DNA of 16,708 nt from Desulfobacterales bacterium (GCA_030145015.1 JAQYWI010000123.1:1-16708), one strand, 5' to 3'; positions 7,185 to 15,082 are shown, counted from the stretch's first letter. A program made the numbers and translations. The notes: a model not told the origin generated them from the letters alone.

Positions 7185-8348
7185 ATGTTTGAAGCAATTC
7201 AATTTAGAACGCCGGAGACGTTTTTTGGCATGGATACCATAAACCAGGTGGGTTTACAGGCCAAAAAACTGGGCGCGGGCAAAGTGTTAGTTGTTACAGG
7301 GCCTACGGTTCAGAAAGCCGGCATCCTTGATAAAGCCATGTCATTTTTAAAATCAGAGGACCTGACCGTTGAAGTGAATATCCAGGAACGCGACACACCG
7401 GAACCTGCCACCGATGTAGTGGAGGATACTGCCGAAATTGCCAGAAAAGGGAATTTTGATGTCCTCATCGGCCTGGGCGGGGGCAGTATCCTGGATGTGG
7501 CCAAAATGGCATCCGCGCTGGTTATCAATCCCGGTAAGACAACCGATTATTTTGGCAAGGAAAAAGTTCGCCAACCTGGAAAACCGGTCATCATGATCCC
7601 AACGACTGCCGGTACCGGCGCCGAGATGACAAAGCATGCAATTTTTCTGGATCGGGAGAGCAATGTTAAGAAAGCGGTCGCATCCAATGCGTTATTGCCG
7701 AATGTTGCCATCATCGATCCCATGTTGACCGTTTCCTGCCCCCCAAACGTGACGGCCAGTGCGGGCATAGATGCATTTATCCATGCGGCTGAGCCGTTTA
7801 TTTCCAAAAATGCCAATGCCGTTACCGAAGTCATTGCGCTCGAGGCTGTCAAAATCATTACGCGATGGCTCGGGCCTGCTTTTGCAGACGGTCAAAACCT
7901 GGATGCGCGCTATCATATGTCTCTGGGCAGTATGATGTCCGGCATGGTTCTTAATAATTCCGGCACCAGCCTTGTGCATGCACTGGCCTACCCGATTGGC
8001 GGGGAGACGCATTGCGCTCACGGCGTCAGCCTCACCGCCCTGCTGGCGACCTGCTTTGAATATGTTGTCGTGGCCAAACAGGAGAAAATGATCCGGTTAG
8101 CAGAAGCCATGGGTGAATCGGTTGAAGGACTTTCTCCGAGGGATGCCGCGATGCTTGCCCCGGAGGCTATCAGACACCTGGTTCGGAGCGTTGAACTCCC
8201 GGGATCTCTTAGAGACCTTGGCGTTAAAGACAAATCATTGCTGCAGTACTGGGCGGAAGAGGCGCACAAAGAACAAAGACTCCTGGGGAGATCACCAAGG
8301 GTTTTGTCTGTGGATAACATCAGAGAAATATATGAGAAATCATATTAA
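7185..8348 (+). CDS. Iron-containing alcohol dehydrogenase
   Basis: A 387-residue group III (Fe-dependent) alcohol dehydrogenase, the usual family length. The N-terminal nucleotide-binding part carries GLGGGSILDVAK and PTTAGTGAEMTKHA. The metal ligands expected for the family are all present: D196 and H200 in GIDAFIHA, H265 in SLVHALAYP and H279 in THCAHGV. It should interconvert a small alcohol and its aldehyde or ketone using NAD(P)H in the cytoplasm. The ATG is preceded by AAAGGA about 10 bases upstream. It lies 238 bp before a TRAP transporter receptor gene, but a terminator between them suggests separate transcripts. Members handle lactaldehyde, butanol, 4-hydroxybutyrate or sulfoacetaldehyde, so the substrate cannot be set from sequence alone. 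Confidence 0.92.
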   Translation: MFEAIQFRTPETFFGMDTINQVGLQAKKLGAGKVLVVTGPTVQKAGILDKAMSFLKSEDLTVEVNIQERDTPEPATDVVEDTAEIARKGNFDVLIGLGGGSILDVAKMASALVINPGKTTDYFGKEKVRQPGKPVIMIPTTAGTGAEMTKHAIFLDRESNVKKAVASNALLPNVAIIDPMLTVSCPPNVTASAGIDAFIHAAEPFISKNANAVTEVIALEAVKIITRWLGPAFADGQNLDARYHMSLGSMMSGMVLNNSGTSLVHALAYPIGGETHCAHGVSLTALLATCFEYVVVAKQEKMIRLAEAMGESVEGLSPRDAAMLAPEAIRHLVRSVELPGSLRDLGVKDKSLLQYWAEEAHKEQRLLGRSPRVLSVDNIREIYEKSY

Positions 8349-8387
8349 TATTTTTCCGGCTCGAGCTTATCAAGAAATAACGTAAGT

Positions 8388-8414
8388 GCAAAAATTCACG
8401 GGAAAAATTTTTGC
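8388..8414. promoter_or_regulatory. Perfect AT-rich inverted repeat after the Fe-ADH gene
   Basis: GCAAAAATT (8388-8396) and AATTTTTGC (8406-8414) are perfect 9-bp arms around 9 bases, 40 bp after the stop codon. It may be a regulator binding site for the downstream TRAP genes or a weak terminator. No T-run follows the second arm apart from the arm's own Ts. Confidence 0.45.
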
Positions 8415-8463
8415 TAAAAAAAGTCATCAACCCATATTTATCAAGAGTTGTTAAATGGAACGA

Positions 8464-8490
8464 GGCCTGGACGAAAACAGGCCGTTTTGT
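8464..8490 (+). terminator. Rho-independent terminator between Fe-ADH and TRAP genes
   Basis: GGCCTG (8464-8469) pairs perfectly with CAGGCC (8478-8483) around the loop GACGAAAA, followed by GTTTTGT. It separates the dehydrogenase transcript from the TRAP genes, or acts as an attenuator in the TRAP leader. Confidence 0.6.
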
Positions 8491-8586
8491 AATAGCCATC
8501 ACCGTAACAGACGGCAACACGTATTTTAAAAAGGCATTTAGGTGCTGGCTAGAATGTAAACCTTTACAAATAAGGAGGATCTTTTA

Positions 8587-9573
8587 ATGAAATGGCAATT
8601 AAGTAAAAACAAGAAACATGCAGCGTTGACTCTTGGCATAATTTTGGGGCTGGCGGTTGTTCTGGCAGTACCCATGGTTTCTCTGGCAAAAGAGAATATT
8701 TCTTTCGGCGGTTCATCACCCGGCGGCATGATGTATTACCTGGTCGGTGCGGCCGGCAACGTCATCACCCGTGAGCTTCCCGAGTACAATATTACCCAGG
8801 TGACCACCGGGGGATCCACTGAAAACTGTAAACGGTTACTGAAAGGCGAGCTGGATATGGGGATCGTTTACGGTCCACATGTTTATATGGCACTGCATAA
8901 CCAGGGGCCTTTCAAAAATGATCCCACCGGGACCATGCTGCGCGGCGTTTCAAAGGCTTATGAAGGTGCATCCTACGCCGTAACCCTTCCGAATTCAGGT
9001 ATCAAAACCATGAACGACCTGATCGGCAAAACCGTGGCGCTGGGCCCTCCGGGCTCCGGAACGGTTTTCAACAGCTCGAACGTTTTGAGAGCACTGGGGT
9101 TGCTGGACAAGGTTAAGCCGCGCATGATGTCTTTTGCAGACGCAGGGCGCGCCGTGGAAAACAGACAAATTGATGCCTTTTTTCAGTCTTCTGCACCTGC
9201 CGGTGCTGTTACCAAATTGGCCGAGACCAAAGGCGCCTATTGTATCCCGTTTACAGATGCAGAAATGGCGAAAATTGTTAAAGCATATCCGTTCTATTAT
9301 GCCGCAATCATGAAAGCGGGTGTGTATAAAAATGTTCCGCCCACCCAGATGCCCTATCTGACCGTTTACTGGGTTGCGCATGAGCGCGTTTCGACCCAAG
9401 CGATCTATGACATTACGAAGTTGGTGTTTCAGCCGAATATCAAAAAAGAGCTGGGAGATGCGCATAAAGGCTGGAAACAGATGGCTCCCGATACCAAGCG
9501 CTTTCGGAACCTTGGCGCGCCCGTTCATCCAGGTGCGGAAAAATACTATAAAGAGAAAGGACTTTGGGAATAA
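8587..9573 (+). CDS. TAXI family TRAP transporter solute-binding protein
   Basis: A 328-residue periplasmic receptor of the TAXI subclass of TRAP transporters. A Sec signal peptide is clear: KNKK, a hydrophobic core, then VSLA with cleavage likely after residue 34. The mature protein begins with the family's strand-loop ISFGGSSPGGMMYYLVGA, then VTTGGSTENCKRLLKGELDMGIV, and has GLGK-like lobe contacts around GKTVALGPPGSGT. An excellent Shine-Dalgarno, AAGGAGG (8572-8578), stands 8 bases before the ATG, fitting a highly made binding protein. It delivers its ligand to the permease encoded next. Known TAXI ligands include glutamate and other small acids, but the ligand here is not predictable. 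A strong hairpin follows the stop and probably lowers permease expression relative to receptor. Confidence 0.92.
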   Translation: MKWQLSKNKKHAALTLGIILGLAVVLAVPMVSLAKENISFGGSSPGGMMYYLVGAAGNVITRELPEYNITQVTTGGSTENCKRLLKGELDMGIVYGPHVYMALHNQGPFKNDPTGTMLRGVSKAYEGASYAVTLPNSGIKTMNDLIGKTVALGPPGSGTVFNSSNVLRALGLLDKVKPRMMSFADAGRAVENRQIDAFFQSSAPAGAVTKLAETKGAYCIPFTDAEMAKIVKAYPFYYAAIMKAGVYKNVPPTQMPYLTVYWVAHERVSTQAIYDITKLVFQPNIKKELGDAHKGWKQMAPDTKRFRNLGAPVHPGAEKYYKEKGLWE

Positions 9574-9601
9574 TTCCCTTACCCTCCCATACATAGACCC
9601 C

Positions 9602-9633
9602 GGTACTGCCGCGGCGCCGGCTGCGGCAGTGCC
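9602..9633 (+). promoter_or_regulatory. Strong intercistronic hairpin between receptor and permease
   Basis: GGTACTGCCGC (9602-9612) pairs with GCGGCAGTGCC (9623-9633), 11 bp with one G-T wobble, around a GC-rich 10-base loop. No T-run follows, so it is more likely an mRNA stability or partial-read-through element than a full terminator. Hairpins between binding-protein and permease genes commonly set a high receptor-to-permease ratio (general knowledge). Confidence 0.6.
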
Positions 9634-9696
9634 TCAATCATGATGTTCGTTATATGAAGAATATATCTGCCTGATTCTCGTGCTGGAAATGTGTTT

Positions 9697-11628
9697 ATGT
9701 TAAATCTGGGTTTTTTAAGCGAAGTTAAGGGAAAGAGTCGAACGCTTACAGGTTTCTGGGCGGTGTTGTATTCATGCGCTGCAATTTTCATGGCGGCGTG
9801 GTACATGTACACCTCAGGTTTTGGCGTCGTTTCGACTGAAACCAACCGGGGGTTCTATCTTTTATTTACATCTGTTCTGGTATATCTGCTTTTTCCGGCA
9901 TCGCGCTGGGCGCCGAAACATCGTCCGAGCATATACGATATTATCTGTGTCATCCTGATCTCGGTCTCCATCGGTTACTGGATCGACCAATACATGGATT
10001 ACGCCATGTTCCGGGTTACCTATCCCAGTTTCTGGGATTTAACCATGGGAACGATCGCTATTGCCATGATCCTGGAAACGGCTCGTCGAGCCCTGGGACC
10101 GATTATGATGTTTTTGTCCATTATATTTCTGGCCCAGATCTATTTCGGTCCATACTTGCCGGGGAAATTAAGTCATGCCGGCATGCCGCTATCCCGTATT
10201 ATCGAATTTACGTTCAGTACCCAGGAGGCGATGTTCGGGGTCATTACCGCTACGTTTGCGACCTTTGTCTTCCCTTTCATGGTTTTTGGCGCTTTTTTGG
10301 AAAGAAGCGGGGCCGGACAGTTTTTTATGGAACTGGCCAAAGCTCTGACCGGTCGATGGCGTGGAGGACCGGCAAAAATTGCAACGGTCACTTCCGCTCT
10401 TTTTGGTTCGATATCCGGATCTTCGGTAGCCAATGTTGTCGCCACCGGAACTTTTACGATCCCGATGATGAAGCGGATCGGGTTTCGGCCCAAGATCGCC
10501 GGTGCCATCGAGGCTATCGCCTCCACGGGCGGTCAGTTCATGCCGCCCATCATGGGCGCCGGTGTTTTCATACTGGCCACGCTGATTGAGATCAATTATT
10601 TGAAAATCGCGCTGATAAACGTTATTCCGGCGCTGATTTATTTTATCTTTGTTTTATATATGGTTGACCTGGAAGCCGTGCGTTCCGGCCTGAAAGGGCT
10701 TCCGGCTGAAGAAATTCCGAAAGTTTCGGTGGTTTTAAAACAGGGCTGGCATTTTTTTCTTCCGGTTTTGATTGTACTGGGGCTGCTGTTTTACGGTTAT
10801 TCTCCCGAGGTCGGTGCGTTCTGGGGGACCATGTCGGCGCTTTGTCTTTCCTGGCGGCGGAAGGAAACCCGGATGTACACCGATGATGTACTTGTGGCAC
10901 TGCGAGCCGGTGCATCGGCAAACAATTCCGCGGGTTCCGCAATCGGGGCTTTAGGTGTCATCATCGGCGGTATTGTTCTGTCCGGCCTGGGTTTGAAGTT
11001 CTCGGCCATACTGGTTGAATTGTCAGGCGGCAGCTTACTGCTGTGCGTTATCATGGTCATGATTATTTCGATTATTATCGGCATGGGCAGCAGTACGACC
11101 GGCTCGTACATCATTCTTTCGGTGGTGGCCGCACCGGCTTTGATCAAATTTGACGTGCCGCCCGTTGCAGCGCATCTGGTGGTTTTCTATGCCGCCTGTC
11201 TGTCCAATATAACACCACCGGTTTGTGTATCGGCCTTTGCGGCCGCGGCGCTGGCTAAGGCCGACCCAATGGAGACCGGCTTTGCTGCACTGAAATTCGG
11301 TTTTGCACTCATCTTTCTGCCCTTCGGTTTTGTCTATTTACCGCCGCTTTTGATGGGAGGATCTGTTTTTGATGTGATCTATACGACGATTATTTTATTA
11401 ATCGGCTTTATGTCGCTGGCCATGGCGATTCAGGGGGCCGATTTTATAAATGCGAAAATCAGCCTCCATCAGCGGGTTATGCTCGGACTTGCCGCGATGT
11501 TGATGTTGCTTCCGGTACCCAAATGGTTAAATTTTATCGGAATTGCGCTGATGGTTGGAGGATGGCTGCCGGGCTTTCTTGTGTATAGAAGAGCCCGGAT
11601 GGAATCAAGATTGCAGTCTGTGGATTAA
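9697..11628 (+). CDS. TRAP transporter fused permease (4TM/12TM, DctQM-type)
   Basis: A roughly 643-residue integral membrane protein, the typical length of the TRAP 4TM/12TM fusion that pairs with TAXI receptors. About four N-terminal helices correspond to the small DctQ-like subunit. The rest is the DctM domain, with GSISGSSVANVVATGTFTIP and ASTGGQFMPPIMGAGVF in the first half and GMGSSTTGSYIILSVVAAPA plus LSNITPPVC in the second, the two inverted halves forming the Na+-coupled transport path. The ATG at 9697 is preferred over the GTG at 9691 because GGAA (9685-9688) is 8 bases from the ATG but only 2 from the GTG. It is probably co-transcribed with the receptor gene 117-123 bp upstream. 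It imports the receptor's ligand across the inner membrane. Confidence 0.93.
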   Translation: MLNLGFLSEVKGKSRTLTGFWAVLYSCAAIFMAAWYMYTSGFGVVSTETNRGFYLLFTSVLVYLLFPASRWAPKHRPSIYDIICVILISVSIGYWIDQYMDYAMFRVTYPSFWDLTMGTIAIAMILETARRALGPIMMFLSIIFLAQIYFGPYLPGKLSHAGMPLSRIIEFTFSTQEAMFGVITATFATFVFPFMVFGAFLERSGAGQFFMELAKALTGRWRGGPAKIATVTSALFGSISGSSVANVVATGTFTIPMMKRIGFRPKIAGAIEAIASTGGQFMPPIMGAGVFILATLIEINYLKIALINVIPALIYFIFVLYMVDLEAVRSGLKGLPAEEIPKVSVVLKQGWHFFLPVLIVLGLLFYGYSPEVGAFWGTMSALCLSWRRKETRMYTDDVLVALRAGASANNSAGSAIGALGVIIGGIVLSGLGLKFSAILVELSGGSLLLCVIMVMIISIIIGMGSSTTGSYIILSVVAAPALIKFDVPPVAAHLVVFYAACLSNITPPVCVSAFAAAALAKADPMETGFAALKFGFALIFLPFGFVYLPPLLMGGSVFDVIYTTIILLIGFMSLAMAIQGADFINAKISLHQRVMLGLAAMLMLLPVPKWLNFIGIALMVGGWLPGFLVYRRARMESRLQSVD

Positions 11629-11633
11629 AAATT

Positions 11634-11716
11634 AAGCTGGAAAGCTGGGAGGCTATAAGGCTGAAAGGCTTTCAAATAATTCAGCTTTCCAGCTTCCCAG
11701 CTTATAGCTTCATAGC
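11634..11716. repeat. AGCT-type micro-repeat array / inverted repeat between convergent genes
   Basis: AAGCTGGAAAGCTG (11634-11647) is perfectly complementary to CAGCTTTCCAGCTT (11682-11695). Further pairings exist: AGCTGGGA (11643-11650) with TCCCAGCT (11695-11702), and GCTATAAG (11652-11659) with CTTATAGC (11701-11708). Read on the minus strand, the right arm is a near-tandem series of 8/9-base units beginning AGCT (AGCTATA, AGCTGGGA, AGCTGGAA, AGCTGAA). The spacer between the permease and dehydrogenase stops is almost wholly made of it. It may act as a bidirectional terminator. Confidence 0.7.
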
Positions 11717-12619
11717 CTATCCGTCTTCATGGGGCGATTCTACCGTTGTTCGGGCCATATCTTCAAGAATCATCATTACGCTGCAAGAATCCATATCGCC
11801 GTTACCCCGGGTTTTGGCCGCCCTCAGAATATCCCACGAAATACTGGTTGCGGGCAAGGAAACACCGCATTCATCCGCCAGCTTAATGGCGCTGGAAAGA
11901 TCTTTGTACATATTATTGGTGGAAAACCCTGCGGTAAAATTCCGGCGTACCATTTTGGGACCTCGGGTTTCCATGGCACCGGTTCTGGCGCCGCCCACGG
12001 ACGTAATATCAATTACTTTCTGGGGATCGATGCCGGCCTTGGATGCCAGTACCAGCGCTTCGGATACGGCCTCGATGGCAACCCCCATGATCAGGTTATT
12101 TATCAGTTTTAGCGTTGTTCCCATGCCATTTTTGCCGGCATAAACGATCTTGGCTGCCATAATTTCAAAAATCGGCAAACATGATTCAAGAATTTCTTCG
12201 GGTCCGCCGACCATGATCCCCAGTTTCCCGGCAGCGGCCACCTTTGGAGCACCGGTTACCGGCGCGTCCAGCATAGAGACGCCTTTGGCCCGGGAGCGCT
12301 CGGCGATAGATCTGGACATTTCAGGCGCAATACTGCCCATGTCGATGAGTATCATACCTTCACGCGCACCATCCAAAACACCGTTTGAACCGCAAATGAC
12401 TTCTTCGGAGGCGGCCGAATCGGTGACCATGGTAATTAAAACATCCGAATCCCGGGCAACGGCTTTGGGAGAATCGCCCCAGGCCGCTCCGGCTGATAAC
12501 AATTCCTGTGCTTTGCTTTCGGTGCGATTCCAGACGGTCAAAGGATGTCCTGCTTTTAAAAGATGAAGAGCCATATGGCGGCCCATCAAGCCGATTCCGA
12601 TAAAACCAATGCGTTGCAT
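11717..12619 (-). CDS. NAD(P)-dependent beta-hydroxyacid dehydrogenase (HIBADH/GarR family)
   Basis: A 300-residue cytoplasmic oxidoreductase of the 3-hydroxyisobutyrate / tartronate-semialdehyde reductase family, with exact family length once the start is set at 12619. A perfect AAAGGAGG (complement of 12624-12631) precedes this ATG; the longer frame from 12655 would place that site inside the coding region. Seen: Rossmann motif GFIGIGLMGRHMA (5-17), coenzyme-ring residues NRT at 31-33, substrate loop DAPVTGAP (118-125) and the catalytic lysine K171 in GTTLKLINN. NRT after the second strand favours NADP(H) over NAD(H), which is an inference. It probably oxidises or reduces a short 3-hydroxy acid or semialdehyde. 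It is convergent with the TRAP genes, so if it serves the same pathway it has its own promoter. Family members also include succinic and sulfolactaldehyde reductases. Confidence 0.9.
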   Translation of the reverse strand: MQRIGFIGIGLMGRHMALHLLKAGHPLTVWNRTESKAQELLSAGAAWGDSPKAVARDSDVLITMVTDSAASEEVICGSNGVLDGAREGMILIDMGSIAPEMSRSIAERSRAKGVSMLDAPVTGAPKVAAAGKLGIMVGGPEEILESCLPIFEIMAAKIVYAGKNGMGTTLKLINNLIMGVAIEAVSEALVLASKAGIDPQKVIDITSVGGARTGAMETRGPKMVRRNFTAGFSTNNMYKDLSSAIKLADECGVSLPATSISWDILRAAKTRGNGDMDSCSVMMILEDMARTTVESPHEDG

Positions 12620-12925
12620 AAAGCCTCCTTTAAGATGTTCTGTCTTTGATTGCAAAAAAAAGTTGTTATTTGGCTGTCATAACCCAAATACCATCCCATA
12701 CTTCCGGTGTGGTTTCAATGAGTTCCTGACATTTTCATTCATATGCCGCCGCTGGGTCTGATTTTTCAAGGCTGAAAGCGCGTGATCAAAGAAGGACGAG
12801 CTTTATTGAAGGGAGGAACCACATTGAAATCGACAGACAGAGTGCTGCGGACCATGCCGATGAAAGGTGCGGGCGCACTTTTCCTCTGGATAAAAGAATA
12901 GAATAAGAAGGAGTTTGGCTGTAGG

Positions 12926-13324
12926 TTACAGTCTGAAACCGGACATCAGATGAAAAAACAAATAGTAGACAGCGCCTGCGATCCCTATCAGGCTTGCAAT
13001 CGAAAGGGCAACTCGTTTTCGGTTCGCGCGCTGTTCTCTGCGGTCCTCTTTTTCATTTAAATACTTTATGGCTGTGTCAACTACCGTTTTGCGAAGTGAA
13101 GTGATCGAGGGTTTCCGGCAATGTGGACACAACTCCAGGAAGCTGCCCAGGTCTTTGGTTTCGTAATGGTAGCGGCTGACATATTGATGCGGCGTGCTGA
13201 TGGTTTCATCGATTCTTTTCTTCGGCCTGTTTTCTAAAAGAATTAAGGACCTTTCCTCATTAATGATCCCGGGTTCGAGATCTAAAACAGTTATTTCCTC
13301 TTGATTTATCTTTTTTGCCTCCAT
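12926..13324 (-). CDS. Hypothetical single-pass membrane protein with a CxxC pair
   Basis: A 132-residue protein not matched to a known family. The N-terminal half is polar and acidic. A single CPHC pair (C66, C69) sits mid-protein, too few cysteines for a complete zinc ribbon unless the protein dimerises. Then comes a charged helical stretch (KEDRREQRANRKR, about residues 91-104) and one hydrophobic helix (about 105-127) near the C-terminus. By the positive-inside rule the N-terminal bulk should be cytoplasmic, giving a tail-anchor-like topology. The ATG at 13324 is preceded by AAGGTGGG at suitable spacing. No neighbour is within 270 bp on either side and no function can be assigned. Coding is supported by length, ribosome binding site and coherent protein features only. 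Confidence 0.65.
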   Translation of the reverse strand: MEAKKINQEEITVLDLEPGIINEERSLILLENRPKKRIDETISTPHQYVSRYHYETKDLGSFLELCPHCRKPSITSLRKTVVDTAIKYLNEKEDRREQRANRKRVALSIASLIGIAGAVYYLFFHLMSGFRL

Positions 13325-13766
13325 TTTCCCACCTTAAGCGTTGAAGTGATGTTGTCTGAATGACTCATCGCTGAGAACGCATAACGAGAAAAAAATATAT
13401 TCGATTGACTCCAACCCCCCTGATTTCGATCTCTACGCCCTCTCTAACTGAAAATGCAGAAATCATGCCAGTATTTCAAGTAGTTGTATCTGTTGCAATC
13501 ATAAATAGTTGCGGGTCCAGGGAAAAAAAATCACAGAACCATTTGTGAATTAAATTAAATAAAAATGGGTAGGATTTTTCATATTTTTAAGGGGTTATAT
13601 AGATCTCCATAAGAATAGTTGCCCGATTTAAGAAATCCCTATTAGGTGCCGATAACCTAATTGATAAGCATCAGTCAAAATTTCAATAGTTAAAAAACGA
13701 TATCCCGTAACGCGACGCAACAGACCGTTACAATTAATAAATACAGCATGAAACGAGAGGAGAGAC
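13325..13766. other. AT-rich intergenic region upstream of the TIR gene
   Basis: 442 bases between divergent genes, clearly more AT-rich than the flanking genes. No convincing gene is seen. It contains a perfect inverted repeat ATTAGGT (13641-13647) / ACCTAAT (13655-13661) with a 7-base loop, and a weaker one, GTAACG (13707-13712) / CGTTAC (13726-13731), about 35-60 bases before the TIR gene. The word AATAGTTGC occurs twice (near 13504 and 13614). No good TTGACA/TATAAT pair was recognised, so the TIR promoter is unassigned. Confidence 0.6.
13641..13661. promoter_or_regulatory. Inverted repeat, candidate operator upstream of the TIR gene
   Basis: Perfect 7-bp arms ATTAGGT and ACCTAAT around GCCGATA, 106 bases before the start codon of the pentapeptide-TIR gene. 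The size suits a dimeric repressor site. No T-run follows, so a terminator is unlikely. Confidence 0.35.
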
Positions 13767-14981
13767 ATGGCGATTCCCCAGCATCTTGATGTTCTCAAGC
13801 AAGGTGTCCCGGTATGGAATGAATGGCGGCAGGAAAACCCGGGTGCTGAGCCGGATCTGGCGGGTGCGAAGTTAACCAAAGCAAACCTCAAAGGGGCCAA
13901 TCTGAGCGAAACCGATCTGAGATGGGCCGACCTAAGCGCAGCAAACTTGAGCGCTGCGAATCTCAACCGGGCGGACCTTAGACGGGCTATCCTCAGCCGG
14001 ACCAATTTTAACCTGGCCAGCCTCAGCGAGGCCAACCTCAGTGAAACCTATCTGTGTGGCGCAAATCTAAGTAAGGCCGATCTCAGAAAGGCCATTTTTA
14101 TCCGCTCGGACCTGGCCAGCGTGGATCTCAGTGAATCCGATATCCGCAGAGCTGATTTTAGATGGTCATATCTGATAAAGGCCAAATTCGATGGTGCCGA
14201 TCTAAGCGGGGCCAATCTAATTGAAGCAAACTTGAGCAAATCTGAATTGAAGCGGTCAAACTTAAGTGAAGCCTTTGTCGCCTGGAGCTGTTTTGGAGAC
14301 AATGATTTGAGTCATACCAAAGGACTTGAAAAAGTGAAGCATTTCGGGCCTTCAACGATCGGAATCGATACCATCTATCGATCAGAAGGCAAGATACCGG
14401 AAGAATTCCTCAGAGGCGCCGGGGTGCCGGAGCATTTTATCTCATATACAGGCTATTTGAACACCAAGGCATTTGAATGCAATAGCTGTTTTATCAGCTA
14501 TTCCGGTAAGGATCGGAATTTTATAGAAAAATTGAATGCAGACTTACAAAAAAAAGGGGTCCGGTGTTGGTTTGCCCCGGAAGAAATGAAAATGGGTGAT
14601 GAATCCCGACAGCGGGTTAACCAGCAGATCCGAATCCACGAAAAACTGCTGATCGTGTTGTCAGAATTTTCAATTGAAAGCGCATGGATCCAACAAGAGG
14701 TGGAGGCTGCCCTGGAGGAAGAGCACAATCGAAATCGATCGGTTTTATTTCCTGTTCGACTCGATGACAGTTGCCTGGATGGTGAGAAAGAATGGTTGGT
14801 TAATCTTCAAAAGACACATCAAATTTATGATTTCAGTGCCTGGGATAACTGGGAAGCTTATTATGGGCAATTTCTCCATTTACGCCATGATTTAGAAGCA
14901 AATGCATCCGAAAACCCTGATAATACCGGTTTAATAAATCAAGAAGATGTTGACACTTCATCGGTGAGGTTGTATCCATAA
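13767..14981 (+). CDS. Pentapeptide-repeat protein with C-terminal TIR domain
   Basis: A 404-residue two-domain protein. Residues about 30-175 are pentapeptide repeats of the A(D/N)LSx kind, with Leu or Phe at the central position, which fold as a right-handed quadrilateral beta-helix. A linker (GPSTIGIDTIY ... FLRGAGVPEHFISY) leads to a TIR domain at about 239-375: box 1 CFISYSGKD (241-249), the BB-loop-like RCWFAPEEMKMGD, and SAWIQQEVEAAL, where W307 and E311 give the WxxxE pattern whose glutamate is catalytic in NAD-cleaving TIRs such as SARM1. GAGGAG stands about 6 bases before the ATG. No signal peptide is seen, so it is cytoplasmic. It may be an NADase effector with a beta-helix sensor or DNA-mimic module; NADase activity is inferred, not shown. 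The gene stands alone on its strand. Confidence 0.92.
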   Translation: MAIPQHLDVLKQGVPVWNEWRQENPGAEPDLAGAKLTKANLKGANLSETDLRWADLSAANLSAANLNRADLRRAILSRTNFNLASLSEANLSETYLCGANLSKADLRKAIFIRSDLASVDLSESDIRRADFRWSYLIKAKFDGADLSGANLIEANLSKSELKRSNLSEAFVAWSCFGDNDLSHTKGLEKVKHFGPSTIGIDTIYRSEGKIPEEFLRGAGVPEHFISYTGYLNTKAFECNSCFISYSGKDRNFIEKLNADLQKKGVRCWFAPEEMKMGDESRQRVNQQIRIHEKLLIVLSEFSIESAWIQQEVEAALEEEHNRNRSVLFPVRLDDSCLDGEKEWLVNLQKTHQIYDFSAWDNWEAYYGQFLHLRHDLEANASENPDNTGLINQEDVDTSSVRLYP

Positions 14982-14991
14982 AAAAGCGCAA

Positions 14992-15044
14992 GGAAGTATG
15001 GAAAGGCTGGAACACCTCCCGGCGCCTTACGGTAGCCGGCTTCC
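14992..15044 (+). terminator. Two-tier stem-loop after the TIR gene
   Basis: Outer arms GGAAG (14992-14996) and CTTCC (15040-15044) enclose inner arms CCGGC (15019-15023) and GCCGG (15035-15039) with an 11-base loop. The T-run (GGTTTTAT) comes about 12 bases later, so it is an imperfect Rho-independent terminator. It could instead be a structured RNA. Confidence 0.35.
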
Positions 15045-15073
15045 TCACGCCCTCGGTTTTATATCCTACATTG

Positions 15074-15082
15074 TGGTATAAT
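15074..15082 (+). promoter_or_regulatory. Extended -10 promoter element before the acidic protein gene
   Basis: TGGTATAAT: a perfect TATAAT (15077-15082) with the extended TGn. The position 17 bases upstream (CGGTTT) is a poor -35. The element is also embedded in a small inverted repeat, ACATT / AATGT. It would give a leader of about 210 bases for the gene starting at 15298. Confidence 0.4.

Noticed and set aside
11634..11716. CRISPR-like array
   Set aside because: The units are only 8/9 bases, imperfect and without unique spacers, and no cas genes are present.
12824..12901. 25-residue frame from TTG with GGGAGG upstream (KSTDRVLRTMPMKG...)
   Set aside because: The Shine-Dalgarno-like site and spacing are good, but it is too short, starts with TTG and resembles no family I can name. 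It might be a leader peptide or gene remnant but is not supported enough to call.
13628..14302. Minus-strand open frames rich in Leu, Arg, Ala and Ser opposite the TIR gene
   Set aside because: They are the antisense of the pentapeptide repeats; the 15-base periodic DNA keeps the reverse frames open. There is no ribosome binding site or domain.
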